NCBI GenBank assembly: GCA_023374045.1 | Contig: CM041779.1 | Span: 302,508,167-302,572,166 of the forward strand | From: Limonium bicolor | Lineage: Eukaryota; Streptophyta; Magnoliopsida; Caryophyllales; Plumbaginaceae | Length of the DNA stretch: 64,000 nt | Direction of reading: 5' to 3' | In this document: positions 49,356-60,394 of the stretch, piece after piece | How positions within the stretch are numbered: position 1 is the first letter of the stretch | Layout: the number at the start of each line of letters is the position of its first letter | Position numbers and translations under genes: made by a program | Notes under the pieces: generated by a model | Databases searched by the model: none | What the model was told of the DNA's origin: nothing | The model's input: the letters and a program-made list of their open reading frames with translations, nothing else

Positions 49356-49431
49356 GATCAAGGGAAGCCGAACACAAATTGGGGTGGAAAGATAGTTCAA
49401 CACTGATGCTGATCACATCAGGGTTGGATGA
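49356..49431. other. Highly conserved 70-bp noncoding block (G3 copy)
   Basis: Matches 2821-2892 and 8837-8906. Here the antisense frame is open on both sides (49240-49548, 102 codons) and contains the shared peptide motif. Confidence 0.7.
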
Positions 49432-49620
49432 CTCTTGAAGCTCCCTGTAAGTGGTCACAAACAACCACGTTAAGAAAGATGCAAAGAGCATAAACTGGAC
49501 ATGGAGTTGTGTTGTGCTTTCAAAAGGATTTTCAATTGGTGTTTTCAAACAATCGATTAATATTTTGAATAAAAGATCTTCTTATACTTAATCTAGTAAA
49601 GAATATTTTTGTAGTACTTG

Positions 49621-50112
49621 CTCACGAGCTGAGGACGTATGAGCCTTTGTCTTTGGACCGGTGACATGAGAAGTACATATGTTAAAAATTAAGTGAATGT
49701 TTTGATCTCCCAAAGGAACGGGGACCAGAAGGTGTCCATCGCGACCGGGTTCTGCGGGATCACAGTGTATATGTACTCAACGTGGGATTCGAACCCATGG
49801 AGAGATGGAAAAGGTATTTCTGTTTGATATACATGCGATGACATGTTGTTTGGTATGTGTGATAAAGGTTATTTTGACTTTGATCTCCTAAAGTGTATGC
49901 TATCAAGACCTATGAGTCTAAATGTGTTGTGTTACAAAGACCTATGTGCCTAAATGTGGTTATGTCACCCAGACCTAAGAGTCTGAGGGATATTGTATAG
50001 GTGCAAGTGTGGTGAAGGTACCCGGACCATTAAGTCTGAGGTTACCATGTGAGTATGATATTTTATGTATAATGTGGATATGTTGCCCGGACCATTAAGT
50101 CCGAGGTTGGAT
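49621..50112. repeat. Diverged short repeats of the G3 pre-LTR region
   Basis: One unit like 9062-9190 at 49621-49670, then at about 49908-50112 several copies of (AGACCTA/CCCGGACCATTA)(T/A)G(A/T)G(T/C)CT/CGAGGTT-like phrases about 60-70 bp apart. No gene is seen. Confidence 0.6.
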
Positions 50113-50209
50113 GTAAAGGGTGGTTGGTAATGGAAGTTTTATGGCTATAAATAATTTCCGTATTCTAATCCAATGATGCGAGGAAATGTGAACTTCGAGG
50201 ACGAAGTTC

Positions 50210-50226
50210 TTTTAAGGGGGGTAGAT
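50210..50226 (+). other. Polypurine tract of G3
   Basis: TTTTAAGGGGGGTAGAT directly before the 3' LTR start. Confidence 0.9.
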
Positions 50227-51194
50227 TGAAATACCCTAAACCTTGGTATGTTGTGTAAATGTTAAACTATGGTATTTAAAGGCTAAAAAGTGCCTTAGAA
50301 ACATAAATGAACCATTTAAACCATGGTAAAACACAATAAAACACTAAGACACGGTTTGAGCAAAAACATGCTCTAAGCTTGGAGTGAACTTGGTTAGGAC
50401 CCAAAGAGCCTACCAAGATTTGATAATATAAAATTATGATTTTATAAGGCTAATTAAGTCCTTAGGAAACCTTGGTAGACAATGAAACCAAACAAAACAC
50501 AAATAAATACCTTAAGGTCAATATGGACTAAAATGTGCTCTAAGCTTGGGATAAATGTGTATAAGACCTAATGGTCATACCTATGCCTTATTTATATGTT
50601 AATGAACATATTAAATCAATTACTAAAGGAAACCAAGCTTGAAAACAAGTTAAAACACAAAATGTGCTTTAAGAAGTCTTAAAGCACGTTTTTGAAAAAT
50701 TGTCTTGTAAATGAGTTTTGAATGGCTAAATGTCCATCATTACTCTTTAATTAACATGTGTACTATATAGTATCACATTTGGGTGGCTATATCAATGGGA
50801 AATCAAAAATTTCACTTCAATGTGCCTTGTTTTGTGAATAGTGATTTTTATAAGCTAGTTTGTAACATATAATGTTATAAGTAATTAAATTGGTCAACAA
50901 GACTATTATACCCTTCTAATAATAAGGGGGCCGGTTTTTGGTAGTAATGGGTCACCAAACATGTTAACTTGTTAAGTAAATAAAGGTGACTCATAGGTTA
51001 CTATTTGCTTTAAGTTATAAATATCCTTAAAAGCAAAACCAATCTCATTTCTCCCTTCCTCCTTCATTTCACACGGTTTCTAAGCCTTCTTCTACCTCTC
51101 TTCCTTCTGTTCTCACGGTAATGCTACAGCAACAGCACCAAAGGCCATCTTCCATTGCCAATATTTCTTGGCTCACTTAACCAAATCAAAAACA

Positions 51195-51694
51195 NNNNNN
51201 NNNNNNNNNNNNNNNNNNNNNNNNNNNNNNNNNNNNNNNNNNNNNNNNNNNNNNNNNNNNNNNNNNNNNNNNNNNNNNNNNNNNNNNNNNNNNNNNNNNN
51301 NNNNNNNNNNNNNNNNNNNNNNNNNNNNNNNNNNNNNNNNNNNNNNNNNNNNNNNNNNNNNNNNNNNNNNNNNNNNNNNNNNNNNNNNNNNNNNNNNNNN
51401 NNNNNNNNNNNNNNNNNNNNNNNNNNNNNNNNNNNNNNNNNNNNNNNNNNNNNNNNNNNNNNNNNNNNNNNNNNNNNNNNNNNNNNNNNNNNNNNNNNNN
51501 NNNNNNNNNNNNNNNNNNNNNNNNNNNNNNNNNNNNNNNNNNNNNNNNNNNNNNNNNNNNNNNNNNNNNNNNNNNNNNNNNNNNNNNNNNNNNNNNNNNN
51601 NNNNNNNNNNNNNNNNNNNNNNNNNNNNNNNNNNNNNNNNNNNNNNNNNNNNNNNNNNNNNNNNNNNNNNNNNNNNNNNNNNNNNNNNNNNNNN
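51195..51694. other. Assembly gap, 500 N, probably of zero true length
   Basis: Left flank ...CAAATCAAAAACA and right flank AACACCACCATTC are directly adjacent in the sister LTR (37435-37463), so nothing needs to be missing here. Confidence 0.95.
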
Positions 51695-53151
51695 AACACC
51701 ACCATTCTCTTCCTCTCATCAAGCTCTTCATTTCTATCTTCTCAAAACTTCAAGAGCCCCATTTCGGTGCCATGGAGTTCCACCATTGAAGGAGCTTGAG
51801 CTTGTCTTTCCACATATTATTGATCTCCTTTGCTTCTAGGTAAGGAATCTCAAAGAAAAATCAGTGTTCCTCCATGTTTTGTGTGTGACCGAAAATACTC
51901 ATTGATGGAGCTCTTTGTGTGACTTTGTTCTAGCTTCATTCCAATCTCTTATGGACTAGGTGGAGTCCTCTCTTCATAGATATTCAAACTCCCTTCAAAG
52001 ATCAAGGTAAACAACTACATTATGTTTTTGAAATAATGTAAACCTAGGGTTTACAATGAGATGAAGCATGAAGCTTATATACTCATTTCAATATTGGTAT
52101 ATTGTTTAGTAGTTGACAATCAAAGAAGTGCCTTACCGGTTTTTAAGAGGAAACAAGAAAGAAGTTTGAGTGGAAAAGAGGTAAACATGCTATCTCAATG
52201 TGGTGTAATGCCTTAGGAGAAATGAGCTTATAATGCTTGTTAAAACTACCTAAAGAGCAAATGGTGAATGACTTAGTAAGGTGTTCTCAAGGAGACTAGT
52301 AAAGGAACATATGTCTTGGTGTGTGTAAATGCAGGTCAAAGGCTTATGTATTGTGGAAATTCAGTGTTTAAGGTTTATGCAATTTAAGGGCCTAAGAGCC
52401 ATGTTATTTAAGGGCCTAAGTGCCAAGCAATTTTAGTTATGCACTATATTGTGATGTAGTGCTAATGTGTGAAGTTTGTGTATAAAAATGGTTTTGATGG
52501 ATTTTAGGTGTTCCTGAATGAAATAAGGTAAAAACCTAAGTGTTTGGATGTGAGTATATACAAGAGAAGCTATGGCAAAATAGGAAAATGTATAAGAGGT
52601 TCTAAGTGTTTTAAGTGAGTTTCGGTGAACTAAGAAGTGTTAAAGGTGAATGAATGTTTTACTTGGAAGAAAACATGTATTAAGGTGATTTAGAGTGATG
52701 CAAGGATTTAGGTGCTATCTTGGAAGTTCTAGGAATTCAAGGTGTGTTTTTGAGAATGTATTTAAGTCTTGGAGAAGTTTGTTTAAGGTTAGGTAATGTT
52801 GGTATCCAAGGAATAAATGATGTTTAGATAAGGTTTTGGAGAAGGAATTCAAGAAGTTGTGAAAAGAGGATTTGGTTAGTAAGAGGAGATGCTTGGAGAT
52901 GATGTTATGAAGGTGAAGAAGCATTTTAGTGTAGAGGTCATTTAAGGTGAAACACCACTTAGAAAACCAAAAGGAAATGTTACAAGTGTTAAGAGATTTG
53001 ATAAGAAGATTGAGTAACAAGTTGGACCATGTTTTAAGGTGAATCAAGTGATATTCTAGTATTAGAATATGCCTATTTCATGTATGAAGCTTGGGTAATT
53101 AAAGGATGAAGATAAGAGGTGAAACAAGACTTGAAAATGAGGTTCTGGCCC

Positions 53152-53400
53152 GTCCGAACTACCGTCCGAACGTGGACGTTCGGACGTGCCTGTGTGCCGT
53201 GAGTTTTCTGACCTTCGACTGATGTCCGAACTACCGTCCGAACATGGTAAGTTCGGACACACATAATTCATTCTCTGGTTTGGCTTCGAACGGCGTCCGA
53301 ACTTGGGAAGTCCGGACGCAAGTTCGGACGTCCACCAATTTGCACCCTTAGAGTCTCGAACGGTGTCCGAACTTGAGAAGTCCGGACACAAGTTCGGACA
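53152..53400. repeat. LTR hairpin array, GTCCGAAC type (G3 3' LTR)
   Basis: Four units, near-identical to 38905-39150. In unit 2 the 5' copy has lost a few bases beside GTTCGGACAC. Confidence 0.8.
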
Positions 53401-55371
53401 AGGTGCTGTATGGACCCAAAAACATTGTTTAAGGTATGGAAATGGTGTGTAATGATGGGGATTGATGTCAATGATGTTATGAGGTTGTTAAGGACAATGT
53501 TAGGTGAGTTTTAATGACAACTAAGTGGGTGAAAGTTGTAATAAAATGTGAAAGTAAAACAAGTTAAAAAGTGAAGTTATGTAACTAAGTTAACGGGGAA
53601 AAATTATAAGCATTAGACATTAAATAATCAAGCAACCCCGATGTTAATATAAACACATGTGATGTTAACAGTTGTTCGAGAATTGCTCGAGGAACATAAG
53701 TGGACGTGGTAAAGTGGACTCCGGTGACAGGTATGGTTTTCTTGCAACCTGTGTCCTACCGGATTACACCGGCTTGTATGCCAATGTGTTTTTTATGAGT
53801 GTTGCCACCTTGTAAGATTAAAACATGTAATGAGTTTATAGTAATTCATTTATGTGGCGCATCTGGTCTCCGATACCGTTTAACCTCAAATATGTGTTAA
53901 ACCTTAGCTATCCAATCTAGATACACATGAGTGATCGGTATTCGGAGTTGACGGCCCAAACCTTGGGAACGTGCTAACCACGGCTATTGTGAGCTAGTTG
54001 GACATTGTTGTTATATGCAAGTGTGTGAACCTCCCTTGTGTGCTTAACTCGGTTATGATACCGTATGGTGTGTGGATGTGGTAGGCTCCATAATGGATCT
54101 CTAACTACTTATTATAAGTGTATATGTACTAATGGGGGGGTGAGGAGTCCAGTTGTTCCGGCCACGTGTGTGATGGACGGGAGTCGTTATCATATCCGGT
54201 TCGGCTCTCTTGGTGTATGTATAGGTGGTATTCCAATTTGGTTTCTACCTTCCCTTAGCTTATCCAAAGCTAGTTACTGACTCACGTCGGGCCACAGGGG
54301 CATACGAATGTTATTTCGGTGTGCTTGGGATTACTATATCCGACACACCTTGGGTTTAAGTTAACCGTTCGATATAACTGGACGGTAACGAGGTTGGTAA
54401 CGAGCTTAGCATGAGATTGACAATAATCTCTAGGCTCACTATATATAAACTAACTATGGTGGAAGGTCCTTGTGTGAACCGATCTTATGGTGTTTTGTGT
54501 TGATATTGTGCTAGGCAATTTCCCTTGCTATGCTATGATATGTATACTTAGGTGCTTAAAATGAATACGATGTTATCATGTGTGCGCCGAAACAAGAAAG
54601 GTTTTGTTATGTTTTGTTATGTGTGGAATGAGATATGTTGTAGGATATGGAGTGTGTGGATCATGGAAATGAATCCCAGTTTGTGACAAGAGGCGTTTAA
54701 GGATAACCCGATTAATGGGTACGTGTCGTTCATTAAGGAAGTAGCTCCGTTTTAGAGGAGAGCCACTCTAGGTTAAAGGAATCACTGGATGATTCGTTAA
54801 GTGTGGATGTGTTGGATATGTGTTGAGCCCTATTGTTGGGTGTATGCAAAGTGTTGTGTGTTTATGGTTTGTATGCATGATTTAAATATAATCAACTGCA
54901 TGCTAAGACGACAATTAGTTGTGCGTGGCCCGGTAGCATGTGGGCTGCGGGATTACCATACCAGCAAAGGTGCTGAGCCCCTTGGGGGCCACCCTTTCTC
55001 TCCTTTTCTATTTCAGGTACAAGGAGCTGGAAGCCGTTCGAGAGTAGGACGGGGATGTTATACATGGGTAGCCATTTAAATGGCGTAAGCATTGTAAGCG
55101 TAGTAAGACCGAAATTGTTATCGGCATTAGTTTGTAAACACTCGGTACAGTGGGATTGTTGTAAATAATAAATGTTGGAAATGGAATGAGGATTGTATTG
55201 TGTAGTTGCTCGGAATCTAGTCCATCAGACCGATACAAATGTACATGTATTAGCCTTGTTAGCCACGTGGGTGGTTAACGGCGTGTAACACCAACGAGTT
55301 AAGTAATGTGATAGGTTTGTATTTCCGCTGCAGTTTATTGTAAGTATGTTAATGTTGGATGGGGTGTTACA

Positions 55372-56435
55372 ATTAAATACCTGCACTTTATTATACCGAG
55401 AACTTGTACTCAAGTCTCTCACTAACTTCACTTTGTAACAAACGTCATTATCCTAAACGTGATAACTGACAGTACACATTTCGTTCTTGAATAATGTCCT
55501 TGTATGACACCTAACAATTCTATACTACGAGAACGAGGAGCCCAGTTGGATCTGGCCATGCATGCTATGGGAGTTGTACCTGTCTTAGGTCGTCTCCTAT
55601 TCAATTTACGTCACGACGGGAGTTCTGGGTGCACTATGTCACTCACCGGCTGCGTACCGGAACAGTTCTAGAGTTCGGGGTGCACTATGTCACTCACCGG
55701 CTGCGTACCGGAACAGTTCAAGTGGAGGGGAAGACTTCATTCCTCTCGAGGGTTCGATTCCCACCTCTTTTAATTACAGGAGTTAACTATGTCATTTTCT
55801 GAGGGACTAATTACCCATCTTTCTTTTAACGAGGTCACTATACCTTTACTATATTGACATACTCTTTACACCTGTCAGTCCCATCGTGCGGACCCGACTA
55901 TTATCAAATGATTACAGTTCATCTAACTTGACCTTCTGAAGTCTTTTTTATGTGACATTGTTGTCCTTGTATGGATACTTGTTATTATCATACTATGTTT
56001 GTTTACAGCTTTACAAAATGAACTGCATGTATTCGACAAAGTAGTTGGTATGGCCTGGTAGCCGATGGGCTGCACGTTTTCCATACCAGCATTGTTTGCT
56101 GAGCCCCTTTGGGGCACCCCCATTTTCAGGTACCTGAAGTAGAGAAGATTACCACACCGAGTGTAGGTGGGGTAGATTCAAGCTACGGGAGTCTCCTACT
56201 AGTTATTTGTTTTTATTTGATTATTGTACCTTTGAGTTTATTCCTAGTATCTCGGATTGTATTCGTATTCAGACCGTGACTTTTGGAGATTGTATTTGAA
56301 TTAGCCTTGTTGGTCACAAGGGTGGCCAATGGCATTGTAATACCGCCCGGTTATTGTATTTATTTCCGCTGCAGTTTATGTTTATTTGGGAGTGATCGCC
56401 GTACAGGTTATTGGATTTCGGGTTGGGGTGTTACA
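55372..56435 (+). repeat. G4 5' LTR, second segment
   Basis: Continues the G4 LTR after G3 to GGGGTGTTACA. Holds a 51-bp tandem duplication (units from 55628 and 55679, GGTGCACTATGTCACTCACC...), a tRNA-like promoter pair and a U5 stem (56309-56330: TTGGTCAC with GTGGCCAA around AAGG). Confidence 0.85.
55714..55771 (+). promoter_or_regulatory. tRNA-like A and B box pair with T-run
   Basis: CAGTTCAAGTGG (55714-55725) is one base from an A-box consensus. GGTTCGATTCC (55751-55761) is a perfect B box. CTTTT (55767-55771) would terminate RNA polymerase III. No full tRNA fold can be drawn, so it may be a SINE or tRNA fragment, or chance. Confidence 0.35.
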
Positions 56436-56440
56436 AAAAG

Positions 56441-56452
56441 TGGTATCAGAGC
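56441..56452 (+). other. Primer-binding site of G4
   Basis: TGGTATCAGAGC, five bases after the LTR end. Confidence 0.9.
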
Positions 56453-56618
56453 GTAGTTACGCTCTGGATACAAGGATACACCGAGATTAGGATTTCTAAA
56501 ACTATAGGTTACGGGTTGAGTGATAGTAAAGAAAGGAGTTTGAGTTAGCTTTTACTTAGACTACTATCCAAGACCGAGATTGTGACCACAGTATCTAATA
56601 TACCTCAACATCCTGCAG

Positions 56619-58026
56619 ATGTCAGGAAGAGGAGGACGCCACGGACAGACAGCTGAAGATTCGCCTGTCAGGCTGGCAGATATTGCTACACTGATAGCTC
56701 AAGCATTTGCAAAGGCGGGGGTTGCGCAGCAGCAGCAGCTACCTCCACCACCACCACCCAGAGAGAAGGATTGGGTGAAGAGTTTGGCCGATCTCAGGCC
56801 AACTGCATTCAAGGGGCAGACTGACCCTGCACACTTAGAGACTTATATCATGGAAATGGAAACGGCATTCGAGACGCTAGCCATCCCAGCTAGGGACAAG
56901 GTAAGGCTCGCTGCCTTCTACATGAAGGATGCAGCTAGGGATTGGTGGAATATGGTGAAGGCCGACCACCTGGATGACCCAGCTTTCACTTGGGGACACT
57001 ACACCGCACTACTGAGGGCAAATACTACCCGGCCCACACCATGGTGAGACTAGGGAGTTTGACGCCCTGGAGCAGACGGGAAAGATGACCGTGGATGAGT
57101 ATTATGCAAAGTTTACTTCACTACTCCGACTACTACCCGGAATAGGATACTCGGACTAGGTTTTGATCGACCGGTTCTACGAGGGACTGAGCCCTCGACT
57201 CCAGTTTGGGATGGGACCAATCATTCCCACCAGCTTACAGGTAAAACAGGAGAGACATAAACCAGTTGAAATCTTATTACCTATTTTACCCCGTCATGGA
57301 GATTTGGAGACTGATACCTTGAGATTTCAGGAATGTTACCATGCTGCCTCCATTGTGGAGATTACATGCAAAAGAAGGGATGCTTTGAGCTCCTAAAAGA
57401 GAAAGGACGGACCTGGCAGCGAGGATGCCAAGCAGGGAAACTCCAACAGAAGGAACAAACCATATAAAAAAGGCCAGGGGTCCTATCAAGGGAAAGGGAA
57501 CCAGACTACAGGGAACCCCTAGTCAGGAACCTACGGAGCAACAAACTCACAGAAAACCTACCCATCTAAGGGTAGGCACTCTAACCAAGCAGTTAAATTC
57601 GAAACTTTTGTGATTATTTCAGTACCGTTGGGATATAAATTGACCTCGATTGTAATAGGTCAGGACATGGCTCAAACACGGGCAAAGGGTTGTCCGCCAC
57701 TTCAACTGTAGACAATGTGGAAAGGATCACCCCGGGGTGACTGCCAAGGGGAGAAAGTCCAGTGCCGCCACTGTCAGATATATGGACATCATGCCTTCGA
57801 GTGTATCCGAAACCCGGAGAGCAGGAATTACCGCCCGGGAGCAAAGGCAAACACCGGCCACAAGAATGGAGCCAGCGATACTCGTCCTCCACCAACAAAC
57901 CAAACTCATGGAAATAAGGGCAAGGGCCCAGCATCGGGACCTGCCCTGCATGTCATGGACCGCTCAGATGAAGCTGGTACTTCTACCAACCCAGGTAATT
58001 CTAAACCCATACGAACATGTCATTGA
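56619..58026 (+). pseudogene. gag (capsid-nucleocapsid) of G4
   Basis: The ATG at 56619 gives MSGRGGRHGQ, a poly-Q/poly-P stretch, then the retrotransposon gag domain (LADLRPTAFKGQTDPAHLET, AAFYMKDAARDWWNMVKADH, WGHYTALLRA). A frameshift at about 57045 is followed by REFDALEQTGKMTVDEYYAK and LIDRFYEGLSPRLQF. After a disturbed stretch (57240-57300) it reads RFQECYHAASIVEITCKRRD. Two zinc knuckles follow: FNCRQCGKDHPGVTA (near 57705, last Cys lost to a frame change) and CRHCQIYGHHAFEC (near 57760). It ends in a G/K/P-rich tail and TGA at 58024. Gag forms the particle and binds RNA. Confidence 0.8.
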
Positions 58027-58055
58027 GCAATGAATGTTGTGAATGAGTGCTTGCA

Positions 58056-59008
58056 TGCCTTAAGTGCCTAATTGAGTAGGAAAGAACTAGTAAGACTCAC
58101 TAGTAGAATTTTAAACCACGTAGGAAGCTATAAGATATGCTTTCCTATCCCCTCACCGCCCTCCCTGGAAGAAAACATTATCAAAGCACAAGAACCAGGG
58201 AACGAGCAATGTAAGGTTATCCAACCAGGGTTAATACTACTCAAAGAATACCTAATGTCGGAAACAAAAATTGCAATCATCAGAAGATGTCAAGAACTAG
58301 GAGCAGGACCAGGAGGGTTCTACACTCCCGATTCCTAGGAGGATCAAAAATGAAGCTGAAAATGATGTGCTTAGGAAAGGATTGGAATCCTTACTCAAAG
58401 ACCTACCAGGATACAAGAAATGGAGATGGAGCGCAAGTACCAAAAATCCCAGAAGAATTTTTACAAATTGTGGAACAAGCAATTAATACAGCTCAACAGC
58501 TAGAAAAAGATCCAGTTCCCAATCTAAGGGCTGATCTATGTATCGTCAACTTCTATGAAGAAGGAGGCCGTTTAGGACTACATCAGGACAATGATGAAAC
58601 ACAAGGGTCCCTTGAACAGGGGATACCAGTATTATCTATGTCAATTGGAGATGACGCAGAGTTCCTTTATGGCGAGCAGAAGCGTGTGGACCTTGCAAAG
58701 AAAATCCTATTGAAGTCAGGAGATGTTTTAATAATGGGTGGAAAGTCAAGATTGTTATACCATGGAATTAAAAGGATTAAGATGAACTCAGCACCTTCGA
58801 CAGTGATAAACACCACCCCACATGAGACCAGGAAGATAAGTTTGACTTTTAGAAAATACTAGTATTGTACTTGTCTTTAGACAACTGAAATGAGATCATC
58901 TCATCAATGAAGCATTATCATTATGTCTTTAGACCTCCATCATATGTCAAAGTACTTACCCAGATTCTGTTGTTAGGTTGTGCTAAGGAGACGGAAGGTG
59001 CCTTAAGT
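58056..59008 (+). other. AlkB cassette flanked by 10-bp direct repeats, inserted between gag and protease
   Basis: TGCCTTAAGT occurs at 58056-58065 and 58999-59008. Deleting everything from one repeat to the other leaves the codons CLHALS-ILTEEEAARA in one frame, matching the usual gypsy linker before protease (ALT.EEA). So the 933 bp between the repeats looks like an insertion with target-site duplication. It contains an AlkB-like coding sequence with its own stop (58860-58862) and about 135 bp of 3'-UTR-like DNA. No terminal inverted repeat, poly(A) or intron is seen. Confidence 0.7.
58072..58862 (+). pseudogene. ALKBH1-like 2-oxoglutarate/Fe(II) dioxygenase (AlkB domain) inside G4
   Basis: Reads VIQPGLILLKEYLMSETKIA and CQELGAGPGGFY, then a one-base frameshift near 58325-58340, then MKLKMMCLGKDWNPYSKTYQ, IPEEFLQIVEQAINTAQQ, CIVNFYEEGGRLGLHQDNDE, LSMSIGDDAEFLYGEQ, LLKSGDVLIMGGKSRLLYHG and RKISLTFRKY then TAG. 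The metal ligands HxD (His 58581-58583, Asp 58587-58589) and the distal His (58761-58763) are kept. The C-terminal R/K..LTFR fits the 2-oxoglutarate-binding end, though spacing has Lys where AlkB has the first Arg. AlkB enzymes remove methyl groups from DNA or RNA. The wording fits plant ALKBH1-family proteins better than viral AlkB domains (from memory). Frame upstream is continuous with gag apart from TAA at 58069. Intronless, so probably derived from cDNA. Confidence 0.75.
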
Positions 59009-59012
59009 ATAC

Positions 59013-59765
59013 TTACTGAGGAGGAGGCAGCAAGGGCGGCACGATCCTCACTGGTACCTTTCCTGTCAACGGTGTGGATGCATCAGTACTGTTCGACTCC
59101 GGAGCCTCACATACTTTCATTTCGCCTACGCTTGCGGGGAAGTTGGGGCTAGACGCTGTAGAGTTACCTGATTTTAAGGTGGCACTCCCGTCTAAGGAGA
59201 AGGTCAGTTGCACTCGTCTTTATAGAGGAGCCACTATCCGTATTAAGGATGAGGAATTTCCCATTGACCTAATTGAGTTTAAAGGTCTAGGATTCGATGT
59301 TATAGCCAGGATGGACTGGTTGGGGCGGCACAGAGGCCGCATCCTTTGCGCAGAGCGCAGACTGTTACTTAAGAGCCCATCAGGAGTGACAGTGTCTTAC
59401 CGACAGAGTCCTAGAGCACCGTCAATAAAAGTGATATCTGCTATGTCCATGTACAAAGAAGTCAGGAAGCAGAAGGAAGTATATTTATGCTATGTTCAGG
59501 ATATGGAGCAAGACCCAGATTTTGATCCAGATATGCCAGTGGTGTCAGAATTTCTGGATATTTTTCCAAAGGAACTTCCAGGCTTACCGCCATCCAGAGA
59601 GGTAGAGTTCTCCATTGAATTACTACCAGGTACCGGTCCCATAGCTAAGGCACCGTACCGTATGGCACCAGTAGAGATGGCTGAGTTGAAGGAACAGCTG
59701 AAGGATTTATTAGACAAGGGATACATACGACCTAGCGTATCTCCTTGGGGAGCACCAGTGCTTTT
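59013..59765 (+). pseudogene. Protease and start of reverse transcriptase of G4 pol
   Basis: After LTEEEAARA a frameshift leads to TILTGTFPVNGVDASVLFDS and GASHTFISP: the protease active site DSG lies near 59090-59105. The frame then runs openly through the linker (IARMDWLGRHRGRILCAERR) into the RT N-terminus ([54 protein letters not shown]). It breaks at 59765 by one base. The aspartic protease cuts the polyprotein. Confidence 0.88.
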
Positions 59766-60394
59766 GTGAAGAAGAAGGATGGAAGCCTTCGGTTATGTAT
59801 CGATTACAGAGAGCTTAATGCAGTGTCAGTGAAGAATAAATATCCACTACCACGAATTGACGATTTGTTTGATCAGTTAAGAGGAGCAAAGGTGTTTTCA
59901 AAGATCGATTTGAGATCGGATACCATCAGATACCTATCAGGGAGCAAGACAGAGAAAAGACAGCATTCAGAACACGATATGGCCACTATGAGTTTACAGT
60001 TATGCCCTTTGGCTTGTCAAACGCACCGGCAGTTTTCATGGATTTAATGAACAGGTTATTCAGAGAGCAGCTGGATAAGACTGTAGTTGTATTTATCGAC
60101 GATATCCTAATTTATTCAAAGTCTAAGGGAGAGCACGAGAGTCACATCCGACGTGTACTCGAGATTTTAAGGGAGAACCAGCTTTATGCTAAGTTCTCCA
60201 AATGTGAGTTTTGGCTAGACCGAGTTTCCTTTTTAGGACATGTTATCTCAGACGCTGGATCGCAGTGGATCCGGCAAAAATAGAAGCAGTTCGCACCTGG
60301 CCAAGGCCAAAACAGTGACTGATATCAGGAGTTTCCTTGGGTTAGCAGGTTACTACAGAAGGTTCGTCAAAGACTTCTCCAAAATAGCAAACCC
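59745..60394 (+). pseudogene. Reverse transcriptase of G4
   Basis: Reads [48 protein letters not shown], then one missing base near 59920, then [19 protein letters not shown] and [14 protein letters not shown] (catalytic Asp pair at 60098-60103), [20 protein letters not shown] and GHVISDAG. A second missing base near 60255 and a third near 60393 split [19 protein letters not shown] and [20 protein letters not shown]. All lesions are single-base indels, and no catalytic residue is altered. Confidence 0.9.

Larger units (their letters stand above)
36478..55371 (+). mobile_element. G3: complete non-autonomous Ty3/gypsy element in the G4 LTR
   Basis: Bounded by LTRs (36478-45508 including a nested solo LTR, and 50227-55371 including a gap) and by the 5-bp target duplication ATTAA (36473-36477, 55372-55376). 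LTR lengths without insertion and gap are about 4.65 kb each and nearly identical, so it is young. The 4.7-kb internal region has a primer site and polypurine tract but no readable gag or pol, which fits a large retrotransposon derivative (LARD-like) that depends on other elements. Confidence 0.9.
50227..55371 (+). repeat. G3 3' LTR
   Basis: TGAAATACCCTAAACC to GGGGTGTTACA, 5145 bp as assembled including 500 N. It carries the hairpin array 53152-53400 and the U5 stem 55258-55279. It serves as the uninterrupted reference for the solo LTR insertion in the 5' LTR. Confidence 0.92.

Noticed and set aside
49785..49800. Possible tRNA gene on the minus strand (GGGTTCGAATCCC-like T arm)
   Set aside because: A B-box-like stretch is present, but no acceptor stem, D arm or anticodon arm can be drawn around it.
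58072..58862. Viral (flexivirus-type) origin of the AlkB domain
   Set aside because: The wording and the native-looking C-terminus fit plant ALKBH1-family proteins better. This rests on memory of the family and needs a search.
58066..58998. Pack-MULE origin of the AlkB cassette
   Set aside because: A 10-bp duplication would fit a Mutator element, but the two cassette ends show no inverted repeat.
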